Shown here: one piece after another, positions 16,207 to 24,362 of the stretch
How the letters are laid out: every line of letters starts with the position of its first letter
How positions within the stretch are numbered: position 1 is the stretch's first letter
Assembly (NCBI GenBank): GCA_027334165.1
Contig: DAHWXM010000001.1
Location: forward strand, 1-49,439
DNA length: 49,439 bases
Origin: Microcaldota archaeon
GTDB lineage: Archaea; Micrarchaeota; Micrarchaeia; Micrarchaeales; CABMGC01
Direction of reading: 5' to 3'
Notes under the pieces: generated by a model
Database searches by the model: none
Seen by the model: the letters and a program-made list of their open reading frames with translations, nothing else
What the model was told of the DNA's origin: nothing
Program-made: the position numbers and the translations under genes

Positions 16207-17613
16207 TCATTCGTAAGGGATCAATTTTACGGGTTCTATTTTTTTGAGACCAACCAGTAGACGGTATGCCCTTGAATATGTGTTGTCAAAACGTCTGTAG
16301 CACAATTCACCAGTCAGAACGTCCGTCACCACCAATGTTTTAATTACGTTACCAGGGAGCTCTTCATTTATTCCGTAAGCAATCTTATTTAGTTCTCCAT
16401 CTTCAAAAAGAGGCAGAAATACTATTGAACCTACCTGCCCTCCAATGTTTCCAAATACGCTGTACCTATTTACTATGTCTCCGTATTGAATTTCATCGAG
16501 AAGTAGCCTGTATCTATTCTCTTTTATACTTTTAAAATCTATATCTATTATCCAGATTACTCCTATATATTTTACCGGCAAGCGTGACAGCGATATCGTT
16601 GATCTTATAATAATGCCTTTTTTATGCAGCTCATTATAAAGATACCTGGAAGCCCCTTCGGTAAAAGAGTGCATTTCATCTATTGCAGTAAAACCTATTG
16701 CACTGTTCGAATTTAATTCCTTAATTAGTAGGAATTCCCTATGCCTAATCTGATTGTCCTTGGGTTTTTGTGCTTCTTTACTCCGATGCCAAATCCTCTC
16801 TTTAAGGATGTTTTCTATGAACGACTCCTTTATCGGCATATAATGATACGTTGTTGCAAACTCTGTCAAAGTGATATATGCCCTATATTTACCCCACGCA
16901 TCTTTTAATCTAAATTTTAAAAGGTCGTCCTGTGCTTTAAGTGCTCCTTCATCCACAAAATACATTATAACGTCATATTCTCCCTTGGTCATAACTGCAA
17001 ACTGGATCCTGTCCTCCCCTTTCACCAGTTCTTTTAATTCTTCTGCCGTTGGGGCTTGACCATCAAATTTAATTAGAAGTATGTATGGGGTGTATCCTAA
17101 TTTCTCGATGTCGACCTCCAGAATGTACTTTATGCCCAGCTTATCCTCTAGGTACTTTATCCTGGAGTAAACAGTCTGCTCGCTCAGCCCAACTATCTTT
17201 GACATGCGTGATATCGGCATGCGCGCGTTCATGCTGAGCGCCATAAGTATTTTAAGGTCCGTGTCCTTTAGATTCGGTTTTTCCTGCTGTACCGACGATA
17301 TTATCTCCGAACGCTTTTTCTCCTCTTCTGTCTTGGTGTGCCAGACAACTTCGCCGCCATGCTCTGCTATGAGCTCACTTGCCCTGTCGATGTCGAGGGT
17401 CCCAGGCGCCTTCTTCTTTACATACTCCCCCTGTCCAGTTATCCGGCCAAGATACTCGGACTTGAGTTTTCGCTTGTGGGTTTCCTTTATCCACAGACCC
17501 CTATCCCTGTACACATAGTACCTGCCATTGATCCTTCTCAGTGTCACGTTAAAGGGGTACTCCCTCTTGACCTGCGCGTATGCCGCCGAAATCTCCTTCG
17601 GAAGGTGCTTCAT
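16207..17613 (-). CDS. Tandem Lrp/AsnC-like transcription regulator with extra N-terminal domain
   Basis: This 468-residue protein has an N-terminal basic domain (NGRYYVYRDRGLWIKE, SEYLGRITGQGEYVKKK) recalling the small DNA-binding starts of some transposases. An Lrp-type helix-turn-helix follows (LKDTDLKILMALSMNARMPI, SRMSKIVGLSEQTVYSRIKY) with a first ligand-binding-like half, then a second winged-helix/Lrp-like half from about residue 300 (REFLLIKELNSNSAIGF). Standard Lrp proteins are about 150 residues, so this is a duplicated, extended form. The ATG at 17613 is chosen over 17625 because the TATA-like element near 17642 predicts transcription from about 17616. Base composition is more A+T-rich than its neighbours. 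Targets are unknown. Confidence 0.75.
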   Translation of the reverse strand: MKHLPKEISAAYAQVKREYPFNVTLRRINGRYYVYRDRGLWIKETHKRKLKSEYLGRITGQGEYVKKKAPGTLDIDRASELIAEHGGEVVWHTKTEEEKKRSEIISSVQQEKPNLKDTDLKILMALSMNARMPISRMSKIVGLSEQTVYSRIKYLEDKLGIKYILEVDIEKLGYTPYILLIKFDGQAPTAEELKELVKGEDRIQFAVMTKGEYDVIMYFVDEGALKAQDDLLKFRLKDAWGKYRAYITLTEFATTYHYMPIKESFIENILKERIWHRSKEAQKPKDNQIRHREFLLIKELNSNSAIGFTAIDEMHSFTEGASRYLYNELHKKGIIIRSTISLSRLPVKYIGVIWIIDIDFKSIKENRYRLLLDEIQYGDIVNRYSVFGNIGGQVGSIVFLPLFEDGELNKIAYGINEELPGNVIKTLVVTDVLTGELCYRRFDNTYSRAYRLLVGLKKIEPVKLIPYE

Positions 17614-17720
17614 GTTACATAACATAACATTAAAGCTTTAAAATATTTGTTATAACTGCGCTCTTTAACATAGAAAAATATTGAATTTATTAATATTTTA
17701 GCTTTAAATTTATGTTATAT
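17614..17720 (-). promoter_or_regulatory. Structured promoter of the Lrp-like regulator with repeated motif
   Basis: A TATA-like atattttaaag (reverse strand, centred near 17642) precedes the regulator. The 9-mer taacataac (17620-17628) lies between the TATA box and the start codon and is repeated exactly at 16049-16057 beyond the other end of the gene; an inverted near-copy, ttatgttat, lies at 17710-17718. The 9-mer agctttaaa is also repeated directly (17634-17642 and 17700-17708). The arrangement suggests operators for autoregulation, which is inference. Confidence 0.5.
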
Positions 17721-17946
17721 CTCGTAAAATCCAAAACCCATCACTATACCATTAAATAAGGGGCAATCCCTATACATGCTCAAGGGGAATAGGGATGTGG
17801 ATGCCATTATCAGCTCCGTACTTATTTATCTCGGTCAATCTGAGACGGAACCCCACCCGTTATTCTGCGGACAATAATGCGTAAAGCACCCTCCCCCTCC
17901 TATAATTATAAAAATAAAAGGTCTTGGCTTGGCAATACAAAAGTGG
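17721..17946. other. Intergenic stretch with an 8-bp hairpin
   Basis: The only structure seen is a perfect inverted repeat, atccctat (17766-17773) and atagggat (17789-17796), with a 15-base loop. A TATA-like ttataaaa (17906-17913) points at the small reading frame that begins at 17947. No protein gene was found between 17721 and 17946. Confidence 0.45.
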
Positions 17947-18048
17947 ATGCTGAATCACATACGGCGTTCGGATGTCGCTGCGGAGGATAGACCAGTTAAG
18001 TTCGTCCAGGAGAGCGAGAATGTCTGGAGGATCGTATACGCGGACTGA
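17947..18048 (+). CDS. Possible 33-residue small protein
   Basis: A reading frame from ATG 17947 to TGA 18046-18048 encodes 33 residues (MLNHIRRSDVAAE start, ending VWRIVYAD). Its support is the TATA-like ttataaaa about 35 bases before the ATG, which fits a near-leaderless archaeal transcript, and the following zinc-finger gene on the same strand. There is no recognised domain. It may instead be a leader of that transcript. Confidence 0.35.
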   Translation: MLNHIRRSDVAAEDRPVKFVQESENVWRIVYAD

Positions 18049-18095
18049 CCTCTCCGCAATTCATAATGTTTACGCTGGGTTAACAGGGGTATGGA

Positions 18096-18263
18096 ATGGG
18101 AATAATGACGCGGCTATTCGGGAATTCAAGGAGCGAGGAGGGCAAGTACCTGTGTTGGATGTGCAATGAGTCATACGTGCAACCTGGTAGGTTCCTCGAA
18201 CATATACGCGCCTGCCGGCAGAGGAAGGAAGGCACCGCAAAGGCTACGGCGACCCTAAAGTGA
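18096..18263 (+). CDS. 55-residue C2HC zinc-finger protein
   Basis: A short frame from ATG 18096 (or 18105) to TGA 18261 encodes a 55-residue basic protein with one zinc-finger-like unit: C20-x2-C23, then H37-x2-C40, within YLCWMCNESY and FLEHIRAC. Spacing resembles single C2H2/C2HC fingers found in small archaeal DNA- or RNA-binding proteins. The stop at 18081 just upstream and the Cys/His spacing make it a real gene candidate despite its length. It sits between the Lrp-like regulator and a small RAM-like protein, so it may be a small transcription factor. Confidence 0.65.
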   Translation: MGIMTRLFGNSRSEEGKYLCWMCNESYVQPGRFLEHIRACRQRKEGTAKATATLK

Positions 18264-18295
18264 TCCTGTCGCAATCTTGATACTGGTGTGGATAC

Positions 18296-18598
18296 ATGGG
18301 GAAGAGAAATCTATCGAAGAACAGCTCCGGCCATCTCTATTTTTTCGTTAGGCCTGGAGAGGGCAGGAATGTTCATAGAACTGCAACGAAGCTAGTTGGA
18401 CTGGCAAATGTCAGGAGCGTTGAGATAACGGAAGGCGAGTTTGGCTTCGTGTTGAAGGCCGGACGGATAGACGGGGCCAGAGCTACCCGGCTTGCGAGAA
18501 GCATAAGTCGCACCGCAGGGGGTGGCATTTCAACTGCGGTATGTCACTGCAGGTATGAGAGGAGGCAAGTCGTGGCCGGACAGGTGCGCCGCAAGTAA
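18296..18598 (+). CDS. Small protein resembling an Lrp/RAM ligand-binding domain
   Basis: This 100-residue basic protein has a predicted beta-alpha-beta-beta-alpha-beta layout: GHLYFFVRPGE, then a helix, then LANVRSVEITEGEFGFVLKAG. That recalls the stand-alone RAM (Lrp effector) domain, in which the loop after the second strand contains a Gly-Glu/Asp-x-Asp-like turn. The last part is rich in Arg, with two cysteines (VCHC). It is 32 bases after the zinc-finger gene. Assignment rests on pattern only; the alternative is an unrelated ferredoxin-like fold. Confidence 0.55.
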   Translation: MGKRNLSKNSSGHLYFFVRPGEGRNVHRTATKLVGLANVRSVEITEGEFGFVLKAGRIDGARATRLARSISRTAGGGISTAVCHCRYERRQVVAGQVRRK

Positions 18599-18657
18599 TA
18601 TAATGCTGGGATAAGCAGTCTCAAATGGGCACGCTTTACGCGTGTCTTGGTCTGACA

Positions 18658-19617
18658 ATGGATAACTTCGCTGACAGGCTGCTTGCAGCGACGCTGGACA
18701 AGGGCAACCCGTGCATAGTCGGTCTGGACCCGCGAATCAATGAAATGCCGCTATTCGTGAATCCTGGGAAATCCGTTGCTGCAGAGCGAGACGAGGCCGC
18801 TTACTACAGCATCATGGCGTTCCACAAGTGTGTCATAGATACGGCTGCAAGTCTCGTTCCTGGGGTGAAGCTGCAGAGCGCATTCTTCGAACAGTATGGT
18901 CTGGGAGGCATGCACGCGTTTTACGATACGATGAGGTACGCCAGGAATGCCGGATTGATAGTGATAGCTGATGCAAAGAGAGGCGACATCGGCTCCACCG
19001 CGGCGGCGTACGCAAGCGCGTTCTTGGGAGAGACAGAAATAAACGGCGATACTTGGAGCACCATTGATGCGGACTGTCTTACGGTGTCGCCGTATCTGGG
19101 CATCGATAGTTTGATGCCCTTCGTGGACGAATGCGCCGCGCGAGGCCGTGGCATATTCGTCCTGGCAAAAACTTCTAACAAGGGTTCTGCAGACATACAG
19201 GATCTGCGGCTGGAGTCGGGCGAAAGGGTGTACGAGCGCGTGGCAGCCATGATAAACGTGCTGTCAGAACAAGCGGTGGGGAAAGAAGGGTACTCGTCCA
19301 TCGGTGCAGTGGTTGGGGCAACATTTCCGGAAGAGGCGAGAAAACTGCGTGAACTTATGCCAAAGTCTATACTTCTTGTCCCTGGATACGGGACGCAGGG
19401 CGGTACCGCGGAGAACGCAGCGCTATGCTTTGACAAGAACGGCACCGGTGCTGTGGTGAGTGCATCCAGAAGCATAACGTACGATTTCGAGTCGAGAAGC
19501 GTGAGCGAGACGAGATGCATGTCGGAGATAAGGAGAAGGACAGAAGCAATGATAACCGACATAAACGCTGCGATTAGCTATTCAAGGGGGACACAGCCAG
19601 AATATGCCGAAGACTGA
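18658..19617 (+). CDS. pyrF: Orotidine 5'-phosphate decarboxylase (type 2)
   Basis: OMP decarboxylase catalyses the last step of UMP synthesis. The 319-residue protein has NPCIVGLDPR near the start, PGVKLQSAFFEQYG, the catalytic ADAKRGDIGSTA (Asp-x-Lys-x-x-Asp), ADCLTVSPYLG, SSIGAVVGATFPEE and LLVPGYGTQGG, which is the longer type 2 (subfamily 2) form and not the 210-residue form common in archaea. The ATG at 18658 matches the family's usual start (MDNFADRLL); an ATG at 18625 would add 11 residues and fits a TATA-like taatataat near 18600. UMP feeds the UDP-sugars made nearby. Confidence 0.9.
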   Translation: MDNFADRLLAATLDKGNPCIVGLDPRINEMPLFVNPGKSVAAERDEAAYYSIMAFHKCVIDTAASLVPGVKLQSAFFEQYGLGGMHAFYDTMRYARNAGLIVIADAKRGDIGSTAAAYASAFLGETEINGDTWSTIDADCLTVSPYLGIDSLMPFVDECAARGRGIFVLAKTSNKGSADIQDLRLESGERVYERVAAMINVLSEQAVGKEGYSSIGAVVGATFPEEARKLRELMPKSILLVPGYGTQGGTAENAALCFDKNGTGAVVSASRSITYDFESRSVSETRCMSEIRRRTEAMITDINAAISYSRGTQPEYAED

Positions 19618-19706
19618 AATCGTACGGCACCGCGAGCATTTTTATACATGCTAAGGCATTATTATTACCGTGGCGGCATTCCCGTCCGATTTCGCGGTGA
19701 AACAGT

Positions 19707-20711
19707 GTGCCAACTACCATAAGATCGAGGGCTCCGTTCAGAGTCAGCTTCGCAGGTGGATTCACAGATCTGCGCGAGTACTACGAGCCTTACGGCGGAA
19801 GCGTGATAGAGGCCGCGATAAACTTCTACTCCTACGTGACGATACGCGAGCGCCATGACGACGCGATAACGGTGAGGCACGACCTGCTGAACATAGCGGA
19901 ACGCGGCTCGCTTGGGAAGCTGGAGAGCATAAGCCCTTTCTACTCGAAGATCATAGAGCACTTTTCTCCGAAGAGCGGCTTTGACATGATACTAAACATG
20001 GATCTAGGCTACGGTTCCGGACTCGGCTCTTCATCGGCATCGATCGTTGCGCTGATAGGCGCATTCAACGAATGGATGGGGCATGGCATGAACAACTACC
20101 AGATAGCAGAGCTGGCCCATAACATGGAACGCAATGCACTGAGCATTTACGCAGGGAAGCAGGATCCGTACTCCAGCACGTTCGGCGGCTTCAACTACAT
20201 CGAGTTCTCTAAGGATGAGGTCGTGGTCAATAGCATGAAACTGGACGAGGACGTACTGCGCGAGCTGCAGTTCCGTACCATACTCACTAACACGGGGATA
20301 AGCAGGCACTCTGGAAACTACGTCAAGGCGCTGATAGACAGGATAAACGCGAGTGACGCCGCGGTGCTGGAAAACCTGGGACACATCCGGGAGTCCGCGA
20401 AAGAATTGAAGGACAGGATATACAAGGGAAACCTTGCAGAAATCGGAAGCCTGTTGGACAAGGAGTGGGGTTACAAGCGCAAGCTAATAGACGGAATGTC
20501 AAACAGCAAGGTGGACGATATATTCACGATAGCAAGCGCCAACGGGGCCGAGGGCGGAAAGCTTCTCGGTGGCGGTGGAGGAGGGCACATACTGTTCATA
20601 GTGAATGACGCAAGCAAGTACCGGCTGATGCGCGCCATGTCTCAGCACGGCCTGAACGTGTACACCCCTGACTTTGCGGCTCCTGGGGTTTACGCTTGGC
20701 ATGCGCACTGA
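19707..20711 (+). CDS. hddA: GHMP kinase, D-glycero-D-manno-heptose-7-phosphate kinase type
   Basis: The 334-residue sugar kinase has the HddA/Fst14-like layout: RAPFRVSFAGGFTDLREYY at the start, the GHMP ATP loop LGYGSGLGSSSASIVALIGAF (about 94-114), YAGKQDPYSSTFGGFNYIEF, and the C-terminal KLLGGGGGGHILF. The GTG start at 19707 is supported by ggtga at 19696-19700. Enzymes of this group phosphorylate heptose-7-phosphate at C1 for nucleotide-activated heptose used in surface glycans; other sugar kinases share the fold, so the substrate is likely but not certain. A glycosyltransferase follows. Confidence 0.82.
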   Translation: MPTTIRSRAPFRVSFAGGFTDLREYYEPYGGSVIEAAINFYSYVTIRERHDDAITVRHDLLNIAERGSLGKLESISPFYSKIIEHFSPKSGFDMILNMDLGYGSGLGSSSASIVALIGAFNEWMGHGMNNYQIAELAHNMERNALSIYAGKQDPYSSTFGGFNYIEFSKDEVVVNSMKLDEDVLRELQFRTILTNTGISRHSGNYVKALIDRINASDAAVLENLGHIRESAKELKDRIYKGNLAEIGSLLDKEWGYKRKLIDGMSNSKVDDIFTIASANGAEGGKLLGGGGGGHILFIVNDASKYRLMRAMSQHGLNVYTPDFAAPGVYAWHAH

Positions 20712-20808
20712 CTCAGGAAGAAAGCCTTAAAAGGAACGTCTGCGGTGTATTTATCAGCCGAATTGCCATTTAACTCATACTGGTGAGGCCATCAAGCGAA
20801 TACTCTTC

Positions 20809-21876
20809 ATGGAGTCCGGTTCCTTCAAGGTTGTCGGAGGCGCAGCCATAGACACTTACATGATGTACAACGGCCTGCAGCATGCCCACAAGTACCAGGC
20901 GGACTTGTACGAGGACACTTCCAAGCTGGGCGTTACCGGAGCCAAGACCGTCTCGCGCGAGGACGCGCTTTCCAAGAGTTATGACATAGTCATATTGAAC
21001 TCGATACGCGATGTTCCGCTGGCATTGCTGTACCGGGAAAGGCACCCTCTCGCAAAATTCATGTACATAGACCGCGGCAACGTCATAACTAATTTCAGGA
21101 AGGCGGGTATGAAGCGCCTGCTTCCAAAGATGATGCTACGCTACAAGTACCTGCTGCAGCTCAAGACATTTCTGAACCAGTACGTTGCGATAACCGCGGA
21201 ACAGTACGAGATGGCAAAGGATTTCTTTGACACCGTAAAAACAGAGCTGCATTACATAAACATCGCGCCCCACAAGGAATTCAGAAGCCTCGGGCTCGAC
21301 AGGAGCGACGGTTGCGCCATAGTCGTCGGCAGGCTTGATGAGAGGCAGAAGAAGATGTCATTCCTCTTTCGAGGCATCACGCGTGTGGTTTCAGAGCATC
21401 CGGAGCTCAAGAATCAACTACTGCTCAGGGTGGTTGGGACCGGCCCCGACGAGAACAGATACAAGTCCATGGTCAATTCGTTGGGCATATCCACGAACGT
21501 GGTATTCGATGGATTTGTCCGTGGCGAGCCGCTCGTCACAAAGTACAACACCGCGCGGTTTCTTGTGTCAACTTCCGAATGGGAGAGCCCTGGAAGAAGT
21601 TTCCTGGAGGCTATGGCATGCGCCCTGCCAGTGCTGCTGAACACTAAGAACAATGCGATACTTAATTACTCGCCGGTGGAGAATGTGGTGAGGGACGGAT
21701 ACAATGGCGTGGTGTACGCTTACAATGACCTGGAGGACTTCGCAGAGAAATTCTATACGTTGTGTCACAGGCCGGCACTGGCCCGTAAACTTGGCGAACG
21801 CGCCCATTCATACATAAAGAAATTCAGTTTCGAGCACACACTTAAGGAGTATGAATCTATACTGGACACCATGTAA
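20809..21876 (+). CDS. Glycosyltransferase family 4-like
   Basis: The protein of about 355 residues has the two-Rossmann GT-B fold. The C-terminal half carries CAIVVGRLDERQKKMSFLFRGI, LLLRVVGTGPDENRY, TNVVFDGFV and the E-x7-E signature ESPGRSFLEAMACALPVLL. It probably transfers a sugar to a lipid carrier or glycan at the membrane. The start is uncertain: the ATG at 20809 gives MESGSFKVVGG, but the frame IKRILF directly upstream looks like native N-terminus, and a ggtgag site (20782-20787) sits in front of an ATC at 20791. It follows the sugar kinase gene. Confidence 0.85.
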   Translation: MESGSFKVVGGAAIDTYMMYNGLQHAHKYQADLYEDTSKLGVTGAKTVSREDALSKSYDIVILNSIRDVPLALLYRERHPLAKFMYIDRGNVITNFRKAGMKRLLPKMMLRYKYLLQLKTFLNQYVAITAEQYEMAKDFFDTVKTELHYINIAPHKEFRSLGLDRSDGCAIVVGRLDERQKKMSFLFRGITRVVSEHPELKNQLLLRVVGTGPDENRYKSMVNSLGISTNVVFDGFVRGEPLVTKYNTARFLVSTSEWESPGRSFLEAMACALPVLLNTKNNAILNYSPVENVVRDGYNGVVYAYNDLEDFAEKFYTLCHRPALARKLGERAHSYIKKFSFEHTLKEYESILDTM

Positions 21877-21906
21877 ACAGAGCGACAAGTCCGACAACAG
21901 GCGCAA

Positions 21907-23157
21907 CTACTTTATCACTATCCTGTCCGAGATCTCTATTATCCTATCAACGCTGTACGTCACTGGGTTGCCGAAGCTTGTGTTCACGGTGAACCTGCCA
22001 GCATTAACGTTTATTCCCGCTACTTTGCCTATGAGTGCGCCGAGCTCGTTGACCACGAGCTTGTCCTTTATCCTTTTGTGCCTGAGCACTCTCCTCCTGA
22101 GAAATCCCGTGAATATGGATATGCATATGCCTATCGCTATCGCGACAATGGTGAAGAACAGAAGCTGCCCGAAGTAGATCTGCCCTATTATCCAGGCAAC
22201 GAAGGAGAGGGACAGCACCCAGAAGATCACAGACGAGCCGATGTACATGCCGTACTTGAAGTTCCTGAATATGTAACGCGTATCCCTGGCATCAAGTATC
22301 CTTCCGACAAGGTAGAATATGAGTATCAGTGGAACTAGTATCAGGAAGCCCTCTATGGCCGCAGCGTAACCACCCATCTCGTTGCCCGTGGCCCTGTATT
22401 GCGAGACATAGCTGCCGTTCGCTATGAACAGCGCGGCTATCATGAACACTATCGACACAAGATAGAAGACGAAGCTCATCCTGTCTATGCTGAAGCCGAA
22501 GCCCCTGAAAGAGTTGATGAATGCGTCCTCAAGCCCGAAGCCCTTTATCAGAAGATACACGCCTATTATCGCAGCAGGAGGCTCCCAACCTACGCCGGCG
22601 ATGTAGCTTAGCGCGAAAAGAAGTATGAGAACTGCAGGAAGGCCGAACACAATCCTTGCATAGTGCGGCTCCTTCAGTTTTTCAAGAATGGTGAAGTAGG
22701 TGTTCTCAAGCCCCTCCGCCTGCTTGATCGATATTATCCTCACGCTGCTGACCTTTACCCTGGACTCTACTATGGGTAGCACGCGCTGGTCGCTCGCCCC
22801 GTCTGTCACGAAAACGCAGGAATCGGCGTGGTACTGCTCAAGGACGAGCTCAAGCTGCCTCGATATCTCCATGTCCGCATTGTAGCCTTCATCCTCTGAG
22901 CCTGTTATTGTAGCAACGTTTACCAGGTACCCTTTCCCGAACATCTCGTCGTAGAGCCGCACCGCCTCGAACATCGTGTTTGAGTCTGAATCCTGTGGAT
23001 CCGCTAGTGCGAGCTGCGTGGCGCCGTTGAGGTTCTGCACCTTCCCGATCAGTGGGCCGCTTATTTTGGTCTTCCTGTAAAGGTCGTTGTCTATGTCTAC
23101 CGCAAGGATAAGGATTCTCTCCTCCCTGTTCTTTAGAGTTAGCCCGCCCGCAGCCAT
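21907..23157 (-). CDS. DUF373 family membrane protein
   Basis: This archaea-specific protein has 416 residues. The soluble N-terminal half shows the DUF373 pattern ILILAVDIDNDLYRKTKISGPLIG, ATQLALADPQDSDSNTMFEAV and CVFVTDGASDQRVLPI. About seven membrane helices follow (170-370) and a short cytoplasmic tail domain ends the protein. Function is unknown in the whole family. A TATA-like element (attataaac reversed, near 23182) predicts a leaderless transcript at the ATG 23157. It is convergent with the glycosyltransferase gene. Confidence 0.9.
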   Translation of the reverse strand: MAAGGLTLKNREERILILAVDIDNDLYRKTKISGPLIGKVQNLNGATQLALADPQDSDSNTMFEAVRLYDEMFGKGYLVNVATITGSEDEGYNADMEISRQLELVLEQYHADSCVFVTDGASDQRVLPIVESRVKVSSVRIISIKQAEGLENTYFTILEKLKEPHYARIVFGLPAVLILLFALSYIAGVGWEPPAAIIGVYLLIKGFGLEDAFINSFRGFGFSIDRMSFVFYLVSIVFMIAALFIANGSYVSQYRATGNEMGGYAAAIEGFLILVPLILIFYLVGRILDARDTRYIFRNFKYGMYIGSSVIFWVLSLSFVAWIIGQIYFGQLLFFTIVAIAIGICISIFTGFLRRRVLRHKRIKDKLVVNELGALIGKVAGINVNAGRFTVNTSFGNPVTYSVDRIIEISDRIVIK

Positions 23158-23309
23158 GATTTATAATGGCAAGGAAGAGTTTATAATCTTTGGTGGCTCA
23201 TTCTAATGCTGCCGTTTCCGTCTGCTGTTGTGCCGCACAACCCCTCTCTCGCGCGCACTCCAAAAGCCGCGAAAAGGTATTTATTCTGCCGTGCAAACAT
23301 ACTACACAT

Positions 23310-23430
23310 GCCAGGGTGGCAGAATCCGGTAACGCGCCGGTCTTGAGTTTTGCTCAAGAGCTGATTTCGTGATGCAAACAGGCCAACCGGTGCCCGCAAG
23401 GGCTTTAGGGTTCAAATCCCTACCCTGGCG
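23310..23430 (+). tRNA. tRNA-Ser(UGA) with 37-base anticodon-loop intron
   Basis: The 7-bp acceptor stem is gccaggg (23310-23316) with ccctggc (23423-23429), and G73 at 23430 fits archaeal tRNA-Ser. The T arm is taggg-ttcaaat-cccta (23406-23422). The long variable arm gccc-gcaa-gggc (23392-23403) marks a class II tRNA. The anticodon stem ccggt (23337-23341) pairs with accgg (23386-23390), giving anticodon TGA at 23344-23346. The intron would be 23348-23384, at the usual archaeal 37/38 site; its exact ends may shift by a base or two. CCA is not encoded. A TATA-like tatttatt lies near 23281. Confidence 0.88.
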
Positions 23431-23628
23431 TACTTCTTTCGGTTCTACCTGTCATCCTCTGTAGCATGCTGCGTCAATCCTTGCATAATCTGTCCAAGAT
23501 GCTGCTCTGCCATCTGCGCCTGTCGCATGCGTGCCGGTTTTCAAATCAAAATCACAAACTTCGCCAGCGATTCCGCCATTCTACCAAAATTTTAAAAGCC
23601 AAGCGTTCCGTATCATTGCGGTAATTCC

Positions 23629-24159
23629 ATGGTAATTTCGATTAGGGTTTCAAGGCGTGAGACTACTGATGTGTTTCTGTCTAATGCGCGGGTTGCCGCG
23701 GCGGAAGCCCCAAAGATCGTACCCGCGGGATTCAGGTTGGCAACGCTGGAGGAACTTTCCCTTAGGTACGAATTCAATTCTGATTTCAGAAGGGAATTGT
23801 TTCGCAAAGGGCCCGCCTGGATATCCCTGAATGCGCTAAACGACTTCGGCTGCAATGAGATAGAAAAAAGTGGAAAGCACGTTGCGGTGTCTTACTACCG
23901 ATTTCTCCGGCTCAATCACGGCCAGCGGTCATTTCACGATGTTGGAAATGGCAACGTCTTTGTTGGTGTGACAAACCGCGGGGGGCTTAAGTGGCTATCC
24001 GTTGATGTAGAAAAGGCATTGTCCGATACCAAACGGCTGCTTCGCGCTGCCTATGTCGGCAGTGGCGAGGAAAACGCCGCGCAGCAAAACACGAACATCG
24101 GCGCAATAAATTCCGAGAGCCTTCTGCCAAACGCGGCAAAGGGCGCGCTTAGGGAATGA
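23629..24159 (+). CDS. Unknown soluble protein
   Basis: This 176-residue protein has no signal or membrane segment. The only notable stretches are VPAGFRLATLEELSLRYEF and KHVAVSYYRFLRLNHGQRSFHDVGNGNVFVGVTN, which suggest a compact alpha/beta domain. A TATA-like aaattttaaaag (about 23587-23598) fits transcription just before the ATG at 23629. The last 40 residues are polar (Gln/Asn-rich) and probably flexible. No family was recognised. Confidence 0.65.
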   Translation: MVISIRVSRRETTDVFLSNARVAAAEAPKIVPAGFRLATLEELSLRYEFNSDFRRELFRKGPAWISLNALNDFGCNEIEKSGKHVAVSYYRFLRLNHGQRSFHDVGNGNVFVGVTNRGGLKWLSVDVEKALSDTKRLLRAAYVGSGEENAAQQNTNIGAINSESLLPNAAKGALRE

Positions 24160-24194
24160 AACGCTGAATATATACTCGCGCAGCAATACTTTCG

Positions 24195-24313
24195 ATGGCA
24201 GAATGCGCCATTCCAACTGTTTTTGGTCCAAATCCTTACAATGGCGCGGGGCACTTGTCATAATGGACAACGTCAGGGATGCAAAAGCACTCGGAGAACT
24301 TAGGAGGCAATGA
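24195..24313 (+). other. Two possible overlapping mini-reading frames
   Basis: A TATA-like aatatata (24167-24174) stands about 24 bases before ATG 24195, which opens a 22-residue frame (MAECAIPTVFGPNPYNGAG start) ending in taatg, where the stop overlaps the ATG of a 16-residue frame (to 24313). Promoter spacing is good, but the peptides are unrecognised and this may be a leader or small RNA. Confidence 0.25.
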
Positions 24314-24362
24314 TCCGCGCCTCCGGCGATACATTCATAACGCTTAATTCTGAATCTAGTTC

